From: Aestuariibaculum suncheonense
GTDB taxonomy: Bacteria; Bacteroidota; Bacteroidia; Flavobacteriales; Flavobacteriaceae
Assembly: GCF_014596935.1 (NCBI RefSeq)
Contig: NZ_JACVXC010000007.1
Location: forward strand, 62,001 to 126,000
Direction of reading: 5' to 3'
Length of the DNA: 64,000 bases
A program made the position numbers and the translations under genes. Under the pieces are notes generated by a model. The model worked only from the letters and a program-made list of their open reading frames with translations, was not told the DNA's origin and did no database searches. Shown here piece after piece: positions 53,312 to 61,388 of this stretch; positions within the stretch are counted from its first letter, which is position 1; each line of letters begins with the position of its first letter.

Positions 53312-55003
53312 ATGCGCTGGACGATTAAACCAAAGCCAGAAGCCGAAAAATTAGCATCCTTAAAGGACGCTTTACAAGTAGATGATATTACAGCTACGCT
53401 ATTATTACAGCGAGGTATTGAAACCTTTGATGAAGCCAAAGCCTTTTTTCGCCCCGATTTAAACGATTTGCACGATCCATACCTGATGAAAGATATGGAT
53501 AAAGCGGTTGCGAGAATAGAACAGGCTTTTGCTAATAATGAGAACATTCTCGTTTATGGTGATTATGATGTAGACGGAACGACTTCGGTGGCTTTAATGA
53601 GTTTGTATTTAAAAACCAGAACGGACTTAGTGGCGACTTATATTCCTGATCGTTATGATGAAGGTTACGGAATTTCTTTTAAAGGTATTGACTTTGCCAG
53701 CGATAATGATTTTACATTAATTGTTGCTTTAGATTGTGGTATTAAAGCGATTGATAAGGTCGAGTATGCTAAACAAAAAGGCATTGATTTTATCATTTGC
53801 GATCACCACAGACCGGGCGATACCATTCCAGAAGCGATTGCCGTTTTAGATCCTAAACGTTCAGATTGTGAGTATCCGTACAAAGAATTATGTGGCTGTG
53901 GGGTTGGTTTCAAGCTTATTCAGGCACTTGCCGAACGCGATGGTAAAACTATTGAGGATTTAGTTGCTTATTTAGATTTGGTTGCGACAGCTATCGGTGC
54001 CGATATTGTTCCGATAACAGGTGAAAATAGGATTTTAGCGTTTTACGGTCTGAAAGTTATTAATGCATTTCCGCGTCCAGGAATTAAAGCGCTTCTCGAT
54101 CAGGTGAATAAGAAAAATGAATTGACTATTACTGATGTCGTTTTTACTGTAGCCCCCAGAATTAACGCTGCCGGACGCATGAAACACGGTAATTATGCTG
54201 TAACATTATTGGCGGAAGTAGATGAAGCTTTGGCGACTACATATGCCGAAGAAATTAACAGTTATAATGAAGACCGTCGTGAAACAGACAGACGCATTAC
54301 CGAAGAGGCTTTAGAGCAAATTAAAGAAAACAAAGAAGAAGACCGAATCACTTCGGTGGTGTACCATGAAAGTTGGCATAAAGGTGTAATTGGTATTGTA
54401 GCGTCCCGTTTAACCGAAACTTATTATCGCCCAACTCTGGTATTTACTAAAAGTGGTGATAAGCTGGCCGCATCGGCACGTTCGGTGGTTGGGTTTGATG
54501 TGTATAATGCTCTGGAAGCCTGTAGTGAACATATTGAACAATTTGGTGGACACAAGTACGCAGCCGGATTAACACTAAAAGAAGAAAACTACGAAGTTTT
54601 TAAACAGGCGTTTGAAGATGAGGTTACCAAAACAATTGACAGAAGTCTTCTGGTGCCCGAAATTAAAATAGATGCTCAGATTAATTTAAACGATATTACG
54701 CCTAAGTTTTATAGAATTTTAAAGCAGTTTGCACCTTTCGGACCAAGTAATATGACACCGGTTTTTATGACGACCAATTTATTGGATACCGGCTGGGGAA
54801 AACGTGTTGGAGCCGATCAAACGCATTTGCGTATAACGGTAAAACAATCCGATTCTAATGCTATTGTCGGGATTGGTTTTGGCTTGGGAGATAAAATGGA
54901 TATTATCTCCAGTCAGGCGCCTTTCGATGCGGTGTATTCCATCGATGAAAATGAGTGGCAGGGCAATGTGTCGTTACAACTTAAATTAAGAGATATAAAG
55001 TAA
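53312..55003 (+). CDS. recJ: Single-stranded-DNA-specific exonuclease RecJ
   Basis: A 563-residue DHH-family 5'-3' exonuclease for recombination and mismatch repair. Motif I is DYDVDGTTS starting at Asp84, the DHH motif is 164-166 in ICDHHRPGD, and the DHHA1 domain has GHKYAAGLTL with the Gly-His. The C-terminal OB-fold (IDAQINLNDI, FAPFGPSN) is present. It starts 9 bases after the PNGase F-like gene and an MFS gene follows after 3 bases. Confidence 0.96.
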   Translation: MRWTIKPKPEAEKLASLKDALQVDDITATLLLQRGIETFDEAKAFFRPDLNDLHDPYLMKDMDKAVARIEQAFANNENILVYGDYDVDGTTSVALMSLYLKTRTDLVATYIPDRYDEGYGISFKGIDFASDNDFTLIVALDCGIKAIDKVEYAKQKGIDFIICDHHRPGDTIPEAIAVLDPKRSDCEYPYKELCGCGVGFKLIQALAERDGKTIEDLVAYLDLVATAIGADIVPITGENRILAFYGLKVINAFPRPGIKALLDQVNKKNELTITDVVFTVAPRINAAGRMKHGNYAVTLLAEVDEALATTYAEEINSYNEDRRETDRRITEEALEQIKENKEEDRITSVVYHESWHKGVIGIVASRLTETYYRPTLVFTKSGDKLAASARSVVGFDVYNALEACSEHIEQFGGHKYAAGLTLKEENYEVFKQAFEDEVTKTIDRSLLVPEIKIDAQINLNDITPKFYRILKQFAPFGPSNMTPVFMTTNLLDTGWGKRVGADQTHLRITVKQSDSNAIVGIGFGLGDKMDIISSQAPFDAVYSIDENEWQGNVSLQLKLRDIK

Positions 55004-55006
55004 TTC

Positions 55007-56275
55007 ATGATTAAAAAAGACCCATACGCGGCGTTACGTTACCGAGAGTTTAATATTTTTTTATTGCTTCGGTTTGTGTTGGTTTTTGGTTGGACCATGC
55101 AGTTTATTGTAATCGAATGGCAGGTGTATAGCTTAACCAAAGATCCGCTGTCATTGGGAGTTATTGGGTTAATGGAAATTATTCCGGCCTTTACCATGGC
55201 CTTGTTTGCCGGTCATATTGTAGACCAAAATGAAAAACGAAACTTGTTAGCCAAATGTATTTCGGCGTTTTCATTAATTAGTTTGGGGTTATTTTTACTC
55301 ACTTGGCCTAGAGTCGTCGATGGTTGGTCGACAAAAACTATCTTATACAGTATTTATGCTTTAGTGTTTTTTGGAGGCTTTTTACGCTCGTTTTTTGGTC
55401 CCACCATTTTCTCCTTGGTAGCATTATTAGTGCCTAAAAAAGTATATCCCAATGCAGCTACGTGGAATAGTTCTACATGGCAAATGGCAGCTGTGTTAGG
55501 GCCTGCTTTCGGGGGGTTTGCTATCAGTTGGATTGGTGTCCACTGGTCGCTATGCATCATTTTCGGATTAATCATTTTGTCGTTAATCATTTTACTTCAA
55601 ATTAAAAAGAAGCCTATTTTAAATCCTAAAATAGGTGAACCCGTCGTTGAAAGTTTAAAAGAAGGTGTGCGTTTTGTTTTTAAAACCAAAGCTATTTTAG
55701 GAGCTTTAACTTTAGATATGGTAGCCGTGTTGTTTGGAGGGGCTATTGCTCTCTTACCGGTTTTTGCTCAGGATATTTTAAAGGTAGGAAGTCAGGGTTT
55801 TGGGGTGCTTCGAGCGGCGCCTGCTGTCGGGGCGTTTATCACTATGTTGGTCACAGCTTATATTCCTATTAGTAGAAATGCCGGGATGAAATTACTCGGT
55901 GCTATTTTTGGTTTCGGGGTGTGTATTATTGTTTTCGGATTGTCATCCATTTTCTGGGTATCGGTAGCTGCTTTATTTTTTAGTGGGGTAACCGATGGCG
56001 TGTCAATGGTAATTCGTCAAACCATTTTACAGCTAAAAACAACTGATAATATGCGTGGTCGTGTATCGTCGGTAAACTCCATGTTTGTTGGGTCTTCAAA
56101 CGAATTAGGTGCTTTTGAAAGTGGTGTAACGGCGAAATTAATGGGAACGGTAACGGCCGTAGTTTTTGGAGGTACTATGACTTTAATTACGGTAATTACA
56201 ACAGCAATTGTTTCTCCAAGTTTTAGAAAGTTAGATTTAACTAAGGATTTGGAAGAGCACGAAAAAAGCGATTAA
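55007..56275 (+). CDS. MFS transporter
   Basis: A 422-residue multi-pass membrane protein of the major facilitator superfamily, Bacteroidota type close to the enterobactin-exporter/DHA3 group (FIVIEWQVYSLTKDPLSLG, IPAFTMALFAGHIVDQNEKR, then GRVSSVNSMFVGSSNELGAF). It probably exports a small molecule such as a siderophore or drug; substrate unknown. It starts 3 bases after recJ and its stop overlaps the convergent lpxH stop by 4 bases. Confidence 0.85.
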   Translation: MIKKDPYAALRYREFNIFLLLRFVLVFGWTMQFIVIEWQVYSLTKDPLSLGVIGLMEIIPAFTMALFAGHIVDQNEKRNLLAKCISAFSLISLGLFLLTWPRVVDGWSTKTILYSIYALVFFGGFLRSFFGPTIFSLVALLVPKKVYPNAATWNSSTWQMAAVLGPAFGGFAISWIGVHWSLCIIFGLIILSLIILLQIKKKPILNPKIGEPVVESLKEGVRFVFKTKAILGALTLDMVAVLFGGAIALLPVFAQDILKVGSQGFGVLRAAPAVGAFITMLVTAYIPISRNAGMKLLGAIFGFGVCIIVFGLSSIFWVSVAALFFSGVTDGVSMVIRQTILQLKTTDNMRGRVSSVNSMFVGSSNELGAFESGVTAKLMGTVTAVVFGGTMTLITVITTAIVSPSFRKLDLTKDLEEHEKSD

Positions 56276-57024
56276 TAAGTCTTTAACTCAAATTCTTTTC
56301 CGTCAAAAACGCCATAGGTGTAATACGTAATCCAATCGCCAAGATTGATGTATTTTGATTGCTCGTTTAGATTGATTTCTAAAGGTAAATGGCGATGTCC
56401 GAAAATAAAGAAATCGCGATGCTCGGTTTCTAATTTGCGTTTACAGTATTGTACAAGCCATTCGTTGTCTTCGCCAAGGAACTTAGCATCTTCGTCACCA
56501 GAAATCAGTTTGTTTTTAACCGACATGTATTGGGCTAGCTTAACGCCTAAATCAGGATGTAGCCAACGAAATAACCATTTTGAAAACGGATTGGTAAACA
56601 CTTTTTTCATGCGTTTGTAGCCTTTGTCACCCGGACCTAAGCCATCGCCGTGACCAATAAAAAATTTGGTGTCGTTAAAGGTGAATTCTTTTGGTTTGTG
56701 ATAAACCGGAATATTAAGTTCTTCTTCAAAGTAGCCGTTCATCCATAAATCGTGATTACCGACAAAAAAGTAAACAGGAATGCCTGAGTCCGTAATTTCG
56801 GCAAGTTTACCCAATGTTCTGGTGAAGCCTTTAGGTACTACGGTTTTATACTCGAACCAAAAGTCGAATAGATCGCCCAATAAAAAAATAGCCGCAGCAT
56901 CTTGTTTAACCTCATCTAACCAGGCGACAAATTTTTTTTCGCGAGGTAAAGAGTCTTTTGCTGTGGGCGCACCGAGATGATTATCGGAGGCGAAATATAT
57001 TTTTTTTCCTTCTGGAATTTGCAT
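56272..57024 (-). CDS. lpxH: UDP-2,3-diacylglucosamine diphosphatase
   Basis: A 250-residue calcineurin-like metallophosphoesterase making lipid X in lipid A synthesis. Metal motifs run IYFASDNHLGAP, FLLGDLFDFWFEY, FVGNHDLW, FIGHGDGLGPGDKG and IFGHRHLP, in family order. It is cytoplasmic or peripheral. Upstream (57040-57059) lies a small GC-rich hairpin. Its stop overlaps the MFS gene stop. Confidence 0.93.
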   Translation of the reverse strand: MQIPEGKKIYFASDNHLGAPTAKDSLPREKKFVAWLDEVKQDAAAIFLLGDLFDFWFEYKTVVPKGFTRTLGKLAEITDSGIPVYFFVGNHDLWMNGYFEEELNIPVYHKPKEFTFNDTKFFIGHGDGLGPGDKGYKRMKKVFTNPFSKWLFRWLHPDLGVKLAQYMSVKNKLISGDEDAKFLGEDNEWLVQYCKRKLETEHRDFFIFGHRHLPLEINLNEQSKYINLGDWITYYTYGVFDGKEFELKTY

Positions 57025-57039
57025 GCTGTAAATATAATA

Positions 57040-57059
57040 ATTCCTGCTTTCGCAGGAAT
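57040..57059. repeat. Short hairpin in the lpxH leader region
   Basis: ATTCCTGC/GCAGGAAT (57040-57047 with 57052-57059) has a 4-base TTTC loop. It lies 16 bases upstream of the lpxH start. It looks like a REP-type dispersed hairpin; only one copy is seen in this window. Confidence 0.5.
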
Positions 57060-57092
57060 CGCTTTATTTAGGTTTGTGAATTTGTGTTTGCG

Positions 57093-57200
57093 TTAGGGGT
57101 TGCAGCGGTATCTTTTTTTGAGGCACTGAAATCAATTCAGCACGAGAAAAAGATATAGCGGAAAACCCGACCCGAAACCTCGTGTAGGGTAATGCCCTAA
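57093..57200. repeat. Structured intergenic element between lpxH and queD
   Basis: About 108 bases with TTAGGG at 57093-57098 and CCCTAA at 57195-57200 as end arms. Inside, TATCTTTTT pairs with AAAAAGATA (57109-57117 with 57147-57155) and CTGAA with TTCAG (57126-57130 with 57136-57140). A GC-rich tail (ACCCGACCCGAAACC) and a second hairpin, TAGGG/CCCTA, follow. The right end overlaps the queD stop. It resembles REP-like elements of flavobacterial genomes from memory. Confidence 0.5.
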
Positions 57201-57649
57201 AGGTTGTCGTTAGCATACCACTCGGCAAACGAGCTGTCCGTTTCTTGTAGTTTTAACGAATGCAGCATGATGTGTTCAGGTAAACGGCTTTTAATTTTTT
57301 TTGCAAAGTCGATAACCATCATCTCGCTGGTTGGCTGGTAGTCGACTAAAAGCACATTGTGTCCACGATCTTCCAATTCTTTCGCTAACTCAACATGTGG
57401 TGTGTTTTTGTTGAAAACAGTGGCGTGATCGAAGACGTTTACAATCTCTTCTTTTACGATTTTTTTAAGATCGCCAAAGTCAATAACCATCCCGTATTTC
57501 ACATGGTTTTTATCAGAAATAGGTTTACCAAATACCGTTACCGATAGTTTGTAGCTGTGTCCGTGTACATTTTTACACTTACCATCGTACCCGTAAAGGG
57601 CATGGCCAGTTTCGAAAGAAAACTGTTTTGTTATGCGGATGTAGGTCAT
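57197..57649 (-). CDS. queD: 6-carboxytetrahydropterin synthase / PTPS-family protein
   Basis: A 150-residue T-fold enzyme. Zinc-binding histidines lie in FSFETGHAL and CKNVHGHSYKL (the latter with the catalytic Cys), and the fold motif MVIDFGDLKKIV and the later MMVIDFAKKIK are present. QueD makes 6-carboxytetrahydropterin for queuosine tRNA modification. I start at MTYIRITKQF (57649); an upstream ATG would add 8 unrelated residues. A divergent promoter region separates it from the 2OG oxygenase gene. Confidence 0.92.
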   Translation of the reverse strand: MTYIRITKQFSFETGHALYGYDGKCKNVHGHSYKLSVTVFGKPISDKNHVKYGMVIDFGDLKKIVKEEIVNVFDHATVFNKNTPHVELAKELEDRGHNVLLVDYQPTSEMMVIDFAKKIKSRLPEHIMLHSLKLQETDSSFAEWYANDNL

Positions 57650-57670
57650 CAAAATAAAAAAATTTATATA

Positions 57671-57678
57671 CAAAGATA
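57671..57678 (-). promoter_or_regulatory. Candidate -7 box for queD
   Basis: Minus-strand TATCTTTG (plus CAAAGATA) matches TAnnTTTG and lies 22 bases before the chosen queD start. Confidence 0.5.
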
Positions 57679-57684
57679 TTCATT

Positions 57685-57717
57685 TTGTAAAAGCAATTAG
57701 ATTTTAGTTTACATTTG
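57685..57717 (+). promoter_or_regulatory. Promoter of the 2OG-Fe(II) oxygenase gene
   Basis: TTG (57685-57687), a 22-base spacer and TACATTTG (57710-57717) fit both Bacteroidota boxes; the -7 box ends 46 bases before the ATG. Confidence 0.6.
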
Positions 57718-57763
57718 CGCGCTTTTATCCACTCAGGATTGATAGTTTTTTGCTTAATTATTT

Positions 57764-58405
57764 ATGAGTCAACTTTTTGAGGCTATTGATTTTGTTGAAA
57801 ATCCGCTATACGAAAATATTATTTCGGACATCTCAACCCAAAAATTTAGTATTGTAGAAAACTTCTTTACAGACGAAGAAGTCTGTGTTTTGAGGCAGTC
57901 GCTAATTGAGAAGCATGAAGAAGATGCTTTTAAAAAAGCTGCAATAGGAAATCGTGTGAATGAAACCATAGAAAAATCGATTCGTGGCGATATGATTTTA
58001 TGGATGGATGAAAGTAAGGCCGATGCTACTGAACAGTTGTTTTTTAATAAAATAAACGATTTGGTTGGGTATTTAAATAAGACCTGTTTTTTGGGTATTA
58101 TGCATAAGGAATTTCATTACGCAGTGTACCCTCAGAATACCTTTTATAAGCGCCATATTGATACCTTTCAAAATGATGATCGCCGAAAATTATCCATTGT
58201 TTGTTATTTAAACGAAGATGGTTGGTTACCTGAAAATGGAGGAGAATTGGTGTTATATTTAAACGAAAACGGACAGGAAACTGAAAAGGTCATTTATCCG
58301 TTTCCTGGTCGCGTGGTTATTTTTGAAAGCCAGATTATAGAACACGAGGTAAAAGTGGTTAATACCGAGCGTTTAAGCATAACTGGGTGGTTAAAAACAA
58401 GATAA
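57764..58405 (+). CDS. 2OG-Fe(II) oxygenase
   Basis: A 213-residue 2-oxoglutarate and Fe(II)-dependent oxygenase of the prolyl-hydroxylase-like (P4Hc) group. Iron ligands are His131 and Asp133 in KRHIDTF and His194 in IIEHEV; Arg203 in TERLSITGW binds 2-oxoglutarate. The double-stranded beta-helix runs from about 117 to 210. It may hydroxylate a protein such as a ribosomal or surface protein, but the substrate is unknown. Its stop abuts the stop of a 25-residue minus-strand ORF. Confidence 0.9.
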   Translation: MSQLFEAIDFVENPLYENIISDISTQKFSIVENFFTDEEVCVLRQSLIEKHEEDAFKKAAIGNRVNETIEKSIRGDMILWMDESKADATEQLFFNKINDLVGYLNKTCFLGIMHKEFHYAVYPQNTFYKRHIDTFQNDDRRKLSIVCYLNEDGWLPENGGELVLYLNENGQETEKVIYPFPGRVVIFESQIIEHEVKVVNTERLSITGWLKTR

Positions 58406-58483
58406 TTAGCGTCTTTTTCTACGGTTATAAACGTAGATGATTACTAACACGATAGCTAATATTAAAAACAGTCTGTTGCCCAT
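58406..58483 (-). CDS. Very small membrane protein (25 aa)
   Basis: A 25-residue ORF: MGNRL, a hydrophobic helix (LFLILAIVLVIIYVYN), then RRKRR. The single helix with a strongly basic end fits a small inner-membrane protein with the tail in the cytoplasm. It sits back-to-back with the oxygenase stop. A copy of the 22-base repeat lies 45 bases upstream. Such short frames occur by chance, so the call is tentative. Confidence 0.5.
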   Translation of the reverse strand: MGNRLFLILAIVLVIIYVYNRRKRR

Positions 58484-58527
58484 AATTTTAAAGGTTTATA
58501 TTCGTTTTTAAAGGTACACTTTTTGCA

Positions 58528-58549
58528 CGATAATCGAGATTTGAATGTT
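58528..58549 (-). repeat. 22-base repeat, copy 2 (upstream of the 25-aa membrane ORF)
   Basis: Matches 41565-41586 at 21 of 22 bases (G instead of A at position 16). It has the same orientation relative to the downstream minus-strand ATG as copy 1. Confidence 0.7.
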
Positions 58550-58615
58550 ACAAAACGAGCTTTTAAATTTTAGTCAGTTCTCTTTAATGCTTTGTAAACT
58601 CGCCCTGACGATAAT

Positions 58616-58786
58616 TTATTGATTCTTTTTTTTGTTGTAGCGGTATATGGCGTAAGCAATAAGTACCAAAACAATAAAAGGCAACATGGAGCCTATAAAA
58701 ACGCCAATTTCGTAGCCTTTATTTGGAGCTTGTTTTATTTTATCTTCAATATCAATTTGAAATAAAAGCGTAGTGAATAAACTCAT
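58616..58786 (-). CDS. Small single-pass membrane protein (56 aa) after the MATE gene
   Basis: A 56-residue ORF: a short N-terminal hydrophobic start (MSLFTTLLFQ), a charged segment (DIEDKIKQAPNKG), a membrane helix (GVFIGSMLPFIVLVLIAYAIY) and a basic tail (RYNKKKNQ). Composition and layout look like a real membrane protein. It begins 15 bases after the MATE stop on the same strand, so it is probably in that operon. I do not recognise the family. Confidence 0.65.
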   Translation of the reverse strand: MSLFTTLLFQIDIEDKIKQAPNKGYEIGVFIGSMLPFIVLVLIAYAIYRYNKKKNQ

Positions 58787-58801
58787 ATATAAGATTGCTT
58801 A

Positions 58802-60145
58802 TCAAACAAATTTAAGCGTTTTAGACAGGGTTAGGAACTTTTTTCTGAAAAATATAATGAGCGGAAGACCTCTGGCGATAATCCAAAAGGTCATGGCAAT
58901 AAATATGGCGTGTAGTTTGTAGTTGAAACTATCTAATAAGAACAGGATAGGAATAAAAACGATAAAGGTTGAGAACAGCAGAATATTTCTTAAAAATTTC
59001 ATCATTCCCAAGCCTTTAAAAATGGCGTCGAAAATAAAGGCTAAAGCACAGAGGGGCTGCATGAGGAGGACAATCCAAAAGGAGCTGTAAAACAAGTTTA
59101 AAACTTCGTGATCCTTTGAAAATACACGTCCTATAGGATAGTAGAAGATACCTCCAATTATAGCCAGAATGACTCCAACCACAATACCATATCTTATAAG
59201 TTTGTTACTTAATGCCATTAAAGTTTTGTAATCTTTAGCACCGTAAAGTTTTCCTGATAAAATGTTGCCTGCACTGGCGTAACCATCAATAAAAAAGGCA
59301 CCAAAGAACCATAAGTTAATGGCTATCGTGTATGCTGCAATATGTGCTGTTCCGTAACCTGTGGCAAATCTAGTTGCAAAATATAAGGTAGCATTTAGCG
59401 CCAGAGTTCTAACAAATAAATTAAGAATCATGATAATAAATCGGTTGATTTCATGATTTAATGGGAAGCTTAACTTTAACGGAATATTGGTTTTCTTTAA
59501 CAGGTAGTAGGCTGAAAGTATAGCCATAATACATTGTGAAATCAGGCTTGCATATGCCGCGCCTTTAATGTTTAAAACAGGAATAATTCCTTCAATACCA
59601 AATACCAGAACAACATCTAAAACAATATTGGTTAAAGCCCCAACAATAGCAATAATCATCGGGTAATAGGTGTTTTGTAATCCTCTGAAGGTACCAAAAA
59701 CAGCAATTGAAAATAAGGTAAACGGAAAACCGAAGACCCTAATTTTATAATATTCCGAAGTGTAATCTAAAATAACACCCGAAGCATTATAGAGTCTAAA
59801 AATGGTATTGGTAAATGGAAAGGTTGTGAGGATGATAATAATACTCAGAGCGGTAATTATGAAAATCGCTTGAGCCGGCAGATTTTTTATTTTATCAACT
59901 TTATTAGCGCCAACGTATTGAGAAACGATAGATGAAATGGCACTTCGCGTTTGTCCTAAAACCCAAATTAACATCGAGATGAATGTGCCCACAATACCAA
60001 CCGCTGCTAGCGATTCGGTAGCATTAACCTCCATGTTTCCAACAATGGCTGTGTCTGTAATGGATAAAATAGGTTCTGAAATTCCGGCGATTAACGCAGG
60101 AATAGCCAGTTTGTTAATGTGTTTAAAGCTTAAGGTGCGATTCAT
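58802..60145 (-). CDS. MATE-family efflux transporter (DinF-like)
   Basis: A 447-residue transporter with about twelve membrane helices in two MATE repeats (AIPALIAGISEPILSITDTAIVG at the start, given in part as PALIAGISEPILS; later TNIVLDVVLVFG and FFIDGYASAGNILSGKLYGA). It exports drugs or metabolites using Na+ or H+. I use the ATG at 60145; an upstream TTG would add 6 residues. A 56-residue membrane protein gene follows 15 bases downstream. Confidence 0.9.
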   Translation of the reverse strand: MNRTLSFKHINKLAIPALIAGISEPILSITDTAIVGNMEVNATESLAAVGIVGTFISMLIWVLGQTRSAISSIVSQYVGANKVDKIKNLPAQAIFIITALSIIIILTTFPFTNTIFRLYNASGVILDYTSEYYKIRVFGFPFTLFSIAVFGTFRGLQNTYYPMIIAIVGALTNIVLDVVLVFGIEGIIPVLNIKGAAYASLISQCIMAILSAYYLLKKTNIPLKLSFPLNHEINRFIIMILNLFVRTLALNATLYFATRFATGYGTAHIAAYTIAINLWFFGAFFIDGYASAGNILSGKLYGAKDYKTLMALSNKLIRYGIVVGVILAIIGGIFYYPIGRVFSKDHEVLNLFYSSFWIVLLMQPLCALAFIFDAIFKGLGMMKFLRNILLFSTFIVFIPILFLLDSFNYKLHAIFIAMTFWIIARGLPLIIFFRKKFLTLSKTLKFV

Positions 60146-60319
60146 AAATTTTCTGCTAAACAAATGGCAAAGGTCGTAATTTTTAATGGTTTAGGTTTTC
60201 CGGATTAAAAATCGGTCTTAAGAGAATGTTATAATTTTATTTAGTGTAATGCAAAATGTTTTACATTTACACTCGATTTTCAATAATTATCTTAAATTTA
60301 GATTTCAAAAGTCATCAAT

Positions 60320-61114
60320 ATGAAAAATATTTTAGTTCCGGTAGGGTCTTCGTCAAATGCTTTAAGCAATTTACAGTATGCTGTAGATTTTGCTGAAGCT
60401 TTTGGAGCTAAACTTTACGTGGTGCAGGTGTATAATGTATACACTAAGGCAGGAACGATGCTTAAAGTTGATGACATTATTGAACGTGAAAGTAAGGCTT
60501 ATTTAAGTGACTTGGTGTCTCAAATTGACACTAAAAATGTTGAGATTATTATCAAAACCTTTAAAGGAAAATTAATTGATACCTTGGAATTGGCCTGTAA
60601 AGTTGGTGATATCGATTTAATTTTAATTGAGCCAAGAACGACATCAATTAGTGATGAGGTGTATTTAGGGAAAACCTCTGGTAAAATTATTAAGCACACC
60701 CAAATACCGGCTTTAATTGTACCCGAAGGTTACAAGTTTAAACCGGTATCTAATATTTTATTTGCGGTGAAGTCGGCTATTATTAAAAAAGCTGATGTAT
60801 TGAATCCTCTTAAATCGGTTAAAGAGCAATTTAAATCATTGGTAAATTTACTATTGGTAAAAACGCCATTTTATGGTGAAGGAGACTTTGTGGTAAATGA
60901 TGAGTTGAAGGCTTTGGTAGATTCGACATCTGAAACTGTGAACGCAACAACTTATCAAGGGGTTTTAGAACATTTTCAGGCCAATCAACCGGATATGTTA
61001 TGCGTGGTAAGACGCAAACGTGGCTTTTTTGTAAAAGCTTGGGAGAAAAATATTATCTTGAAAAAAGAATTTTACAGCTCGATACCAGTATTGGTATTAA
61101 GCGGATTAAAATAA
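60320..61114 (+). CDS. Universal stress protein, tandem-domain type
   Basis: A 264-residue USP-family protein. The first domain (about 1-135) has the NILVPVGSSSNALSNLQYAV start. The second half (about 140-264) repeats the fold more loosely and ends SIPVLVLSG. The ATP-binding motif GxxGxxxx is not well conserved in either half. It is cytoplasmic and probably stress-responsive. The stop codon is only 5 bases before a tRNA-Ala gene. Confidence 0.87.
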   Translation: MKNILVPVGSSSNALSNLQYAVDFAEAFGAKLYVVQVYNVYTKAGTMLKVDDIIERESKAYLSDLVSQIDTKNVEIIIKTFKGKLIDTLELACKVGDIDLILIEPRTTSISDEVYLGKTSGKIIKHTQIPALIVPEGYKFKPVSNILFAVKSAIIKKADVLNPLKSVKEQFKSLVNLLLVKTPFYGEGDFVVNDELKALVDSTSETVNATTYQGVLEHFQANQPDMLCVVRRKRGFFVKAWEKNIILKKEFYSSIPVLVLSGLK

Positions 61115-61119
61115 AATAT

Positions 61120-61193
61120 GGGGGATTAGCTCAGTTGGCTAGAGCGTTTGGCTGGCAGCCAAAAGGTCACCGGTTCGAGCCCGGTATTCTCCA
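61120..61193 (+). tRNA. tRNA-Ala (GGC anticodon)
   Basis: A 74-base cloverleaf: acceptor GGGGGAT/ATTCTCC carrying the alanine identity pair G3-U70, D-stem GCTC/GAGC, anticodon stem TTTGG/CCAAA with loop CTGGCAG, and T-arm ACCGG-TTCGAGC-CCGGT. CCA is not encoded. It begins 5 bases after the USP stop, so it may be co-transcribed and processed from that mRNA. Confidence 0.96.
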
Positions 61194-61194
61194 C

Positions 61195-61227
61195 AAAACT
61201 CCAGAGAATTTTCTCTGGAGTTTTTTT
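61195..61227 (+). terminator. Terminator after tRNA-Ala
   Basis: A 13-bp stem, AAAACTCCAGAGA/TCTCTGGAGTTTT (61195-61207 with 61212-61224), with a 4-base loop and T-run. It begins one base after the tRNA end. Confidence 0.92.
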
Positions 61228-61239
61228 ATATACTAAAGT

Positions 61240-61274
61240 TTGAGAATAACAATTAACTTTATTAAGTATATTTG
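61240..61274 (+). promoter_or_regulatory. Candidate promoter for the ECF sigma factor gene
   Basis: TTG (61240-61242), a 24-base spacer and TATATTTG (61267-61274). The -7 box is exact but the spacer is slightly long, and the leader would be about 108 bases. Confidence 0.45.
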
Positions 61275-61388
61275 AAAAAGTGTTTTGTAGACACTTACTT
61301 CTTTTTTCTGAAAAAGAAATATATTATTCAATAAATCTTGCATAACTTTAAGAGAGAGATTTGATTTTGGGATTAATAATCATTTTAA

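Noticed and set aside
61000-61236. A 78-codon frame spanning the USP 3' end and tRNA-Ala
   Set aside because: It overlaps the tRNA and terminator in another frame; the translation is an artefact of structured RNA.
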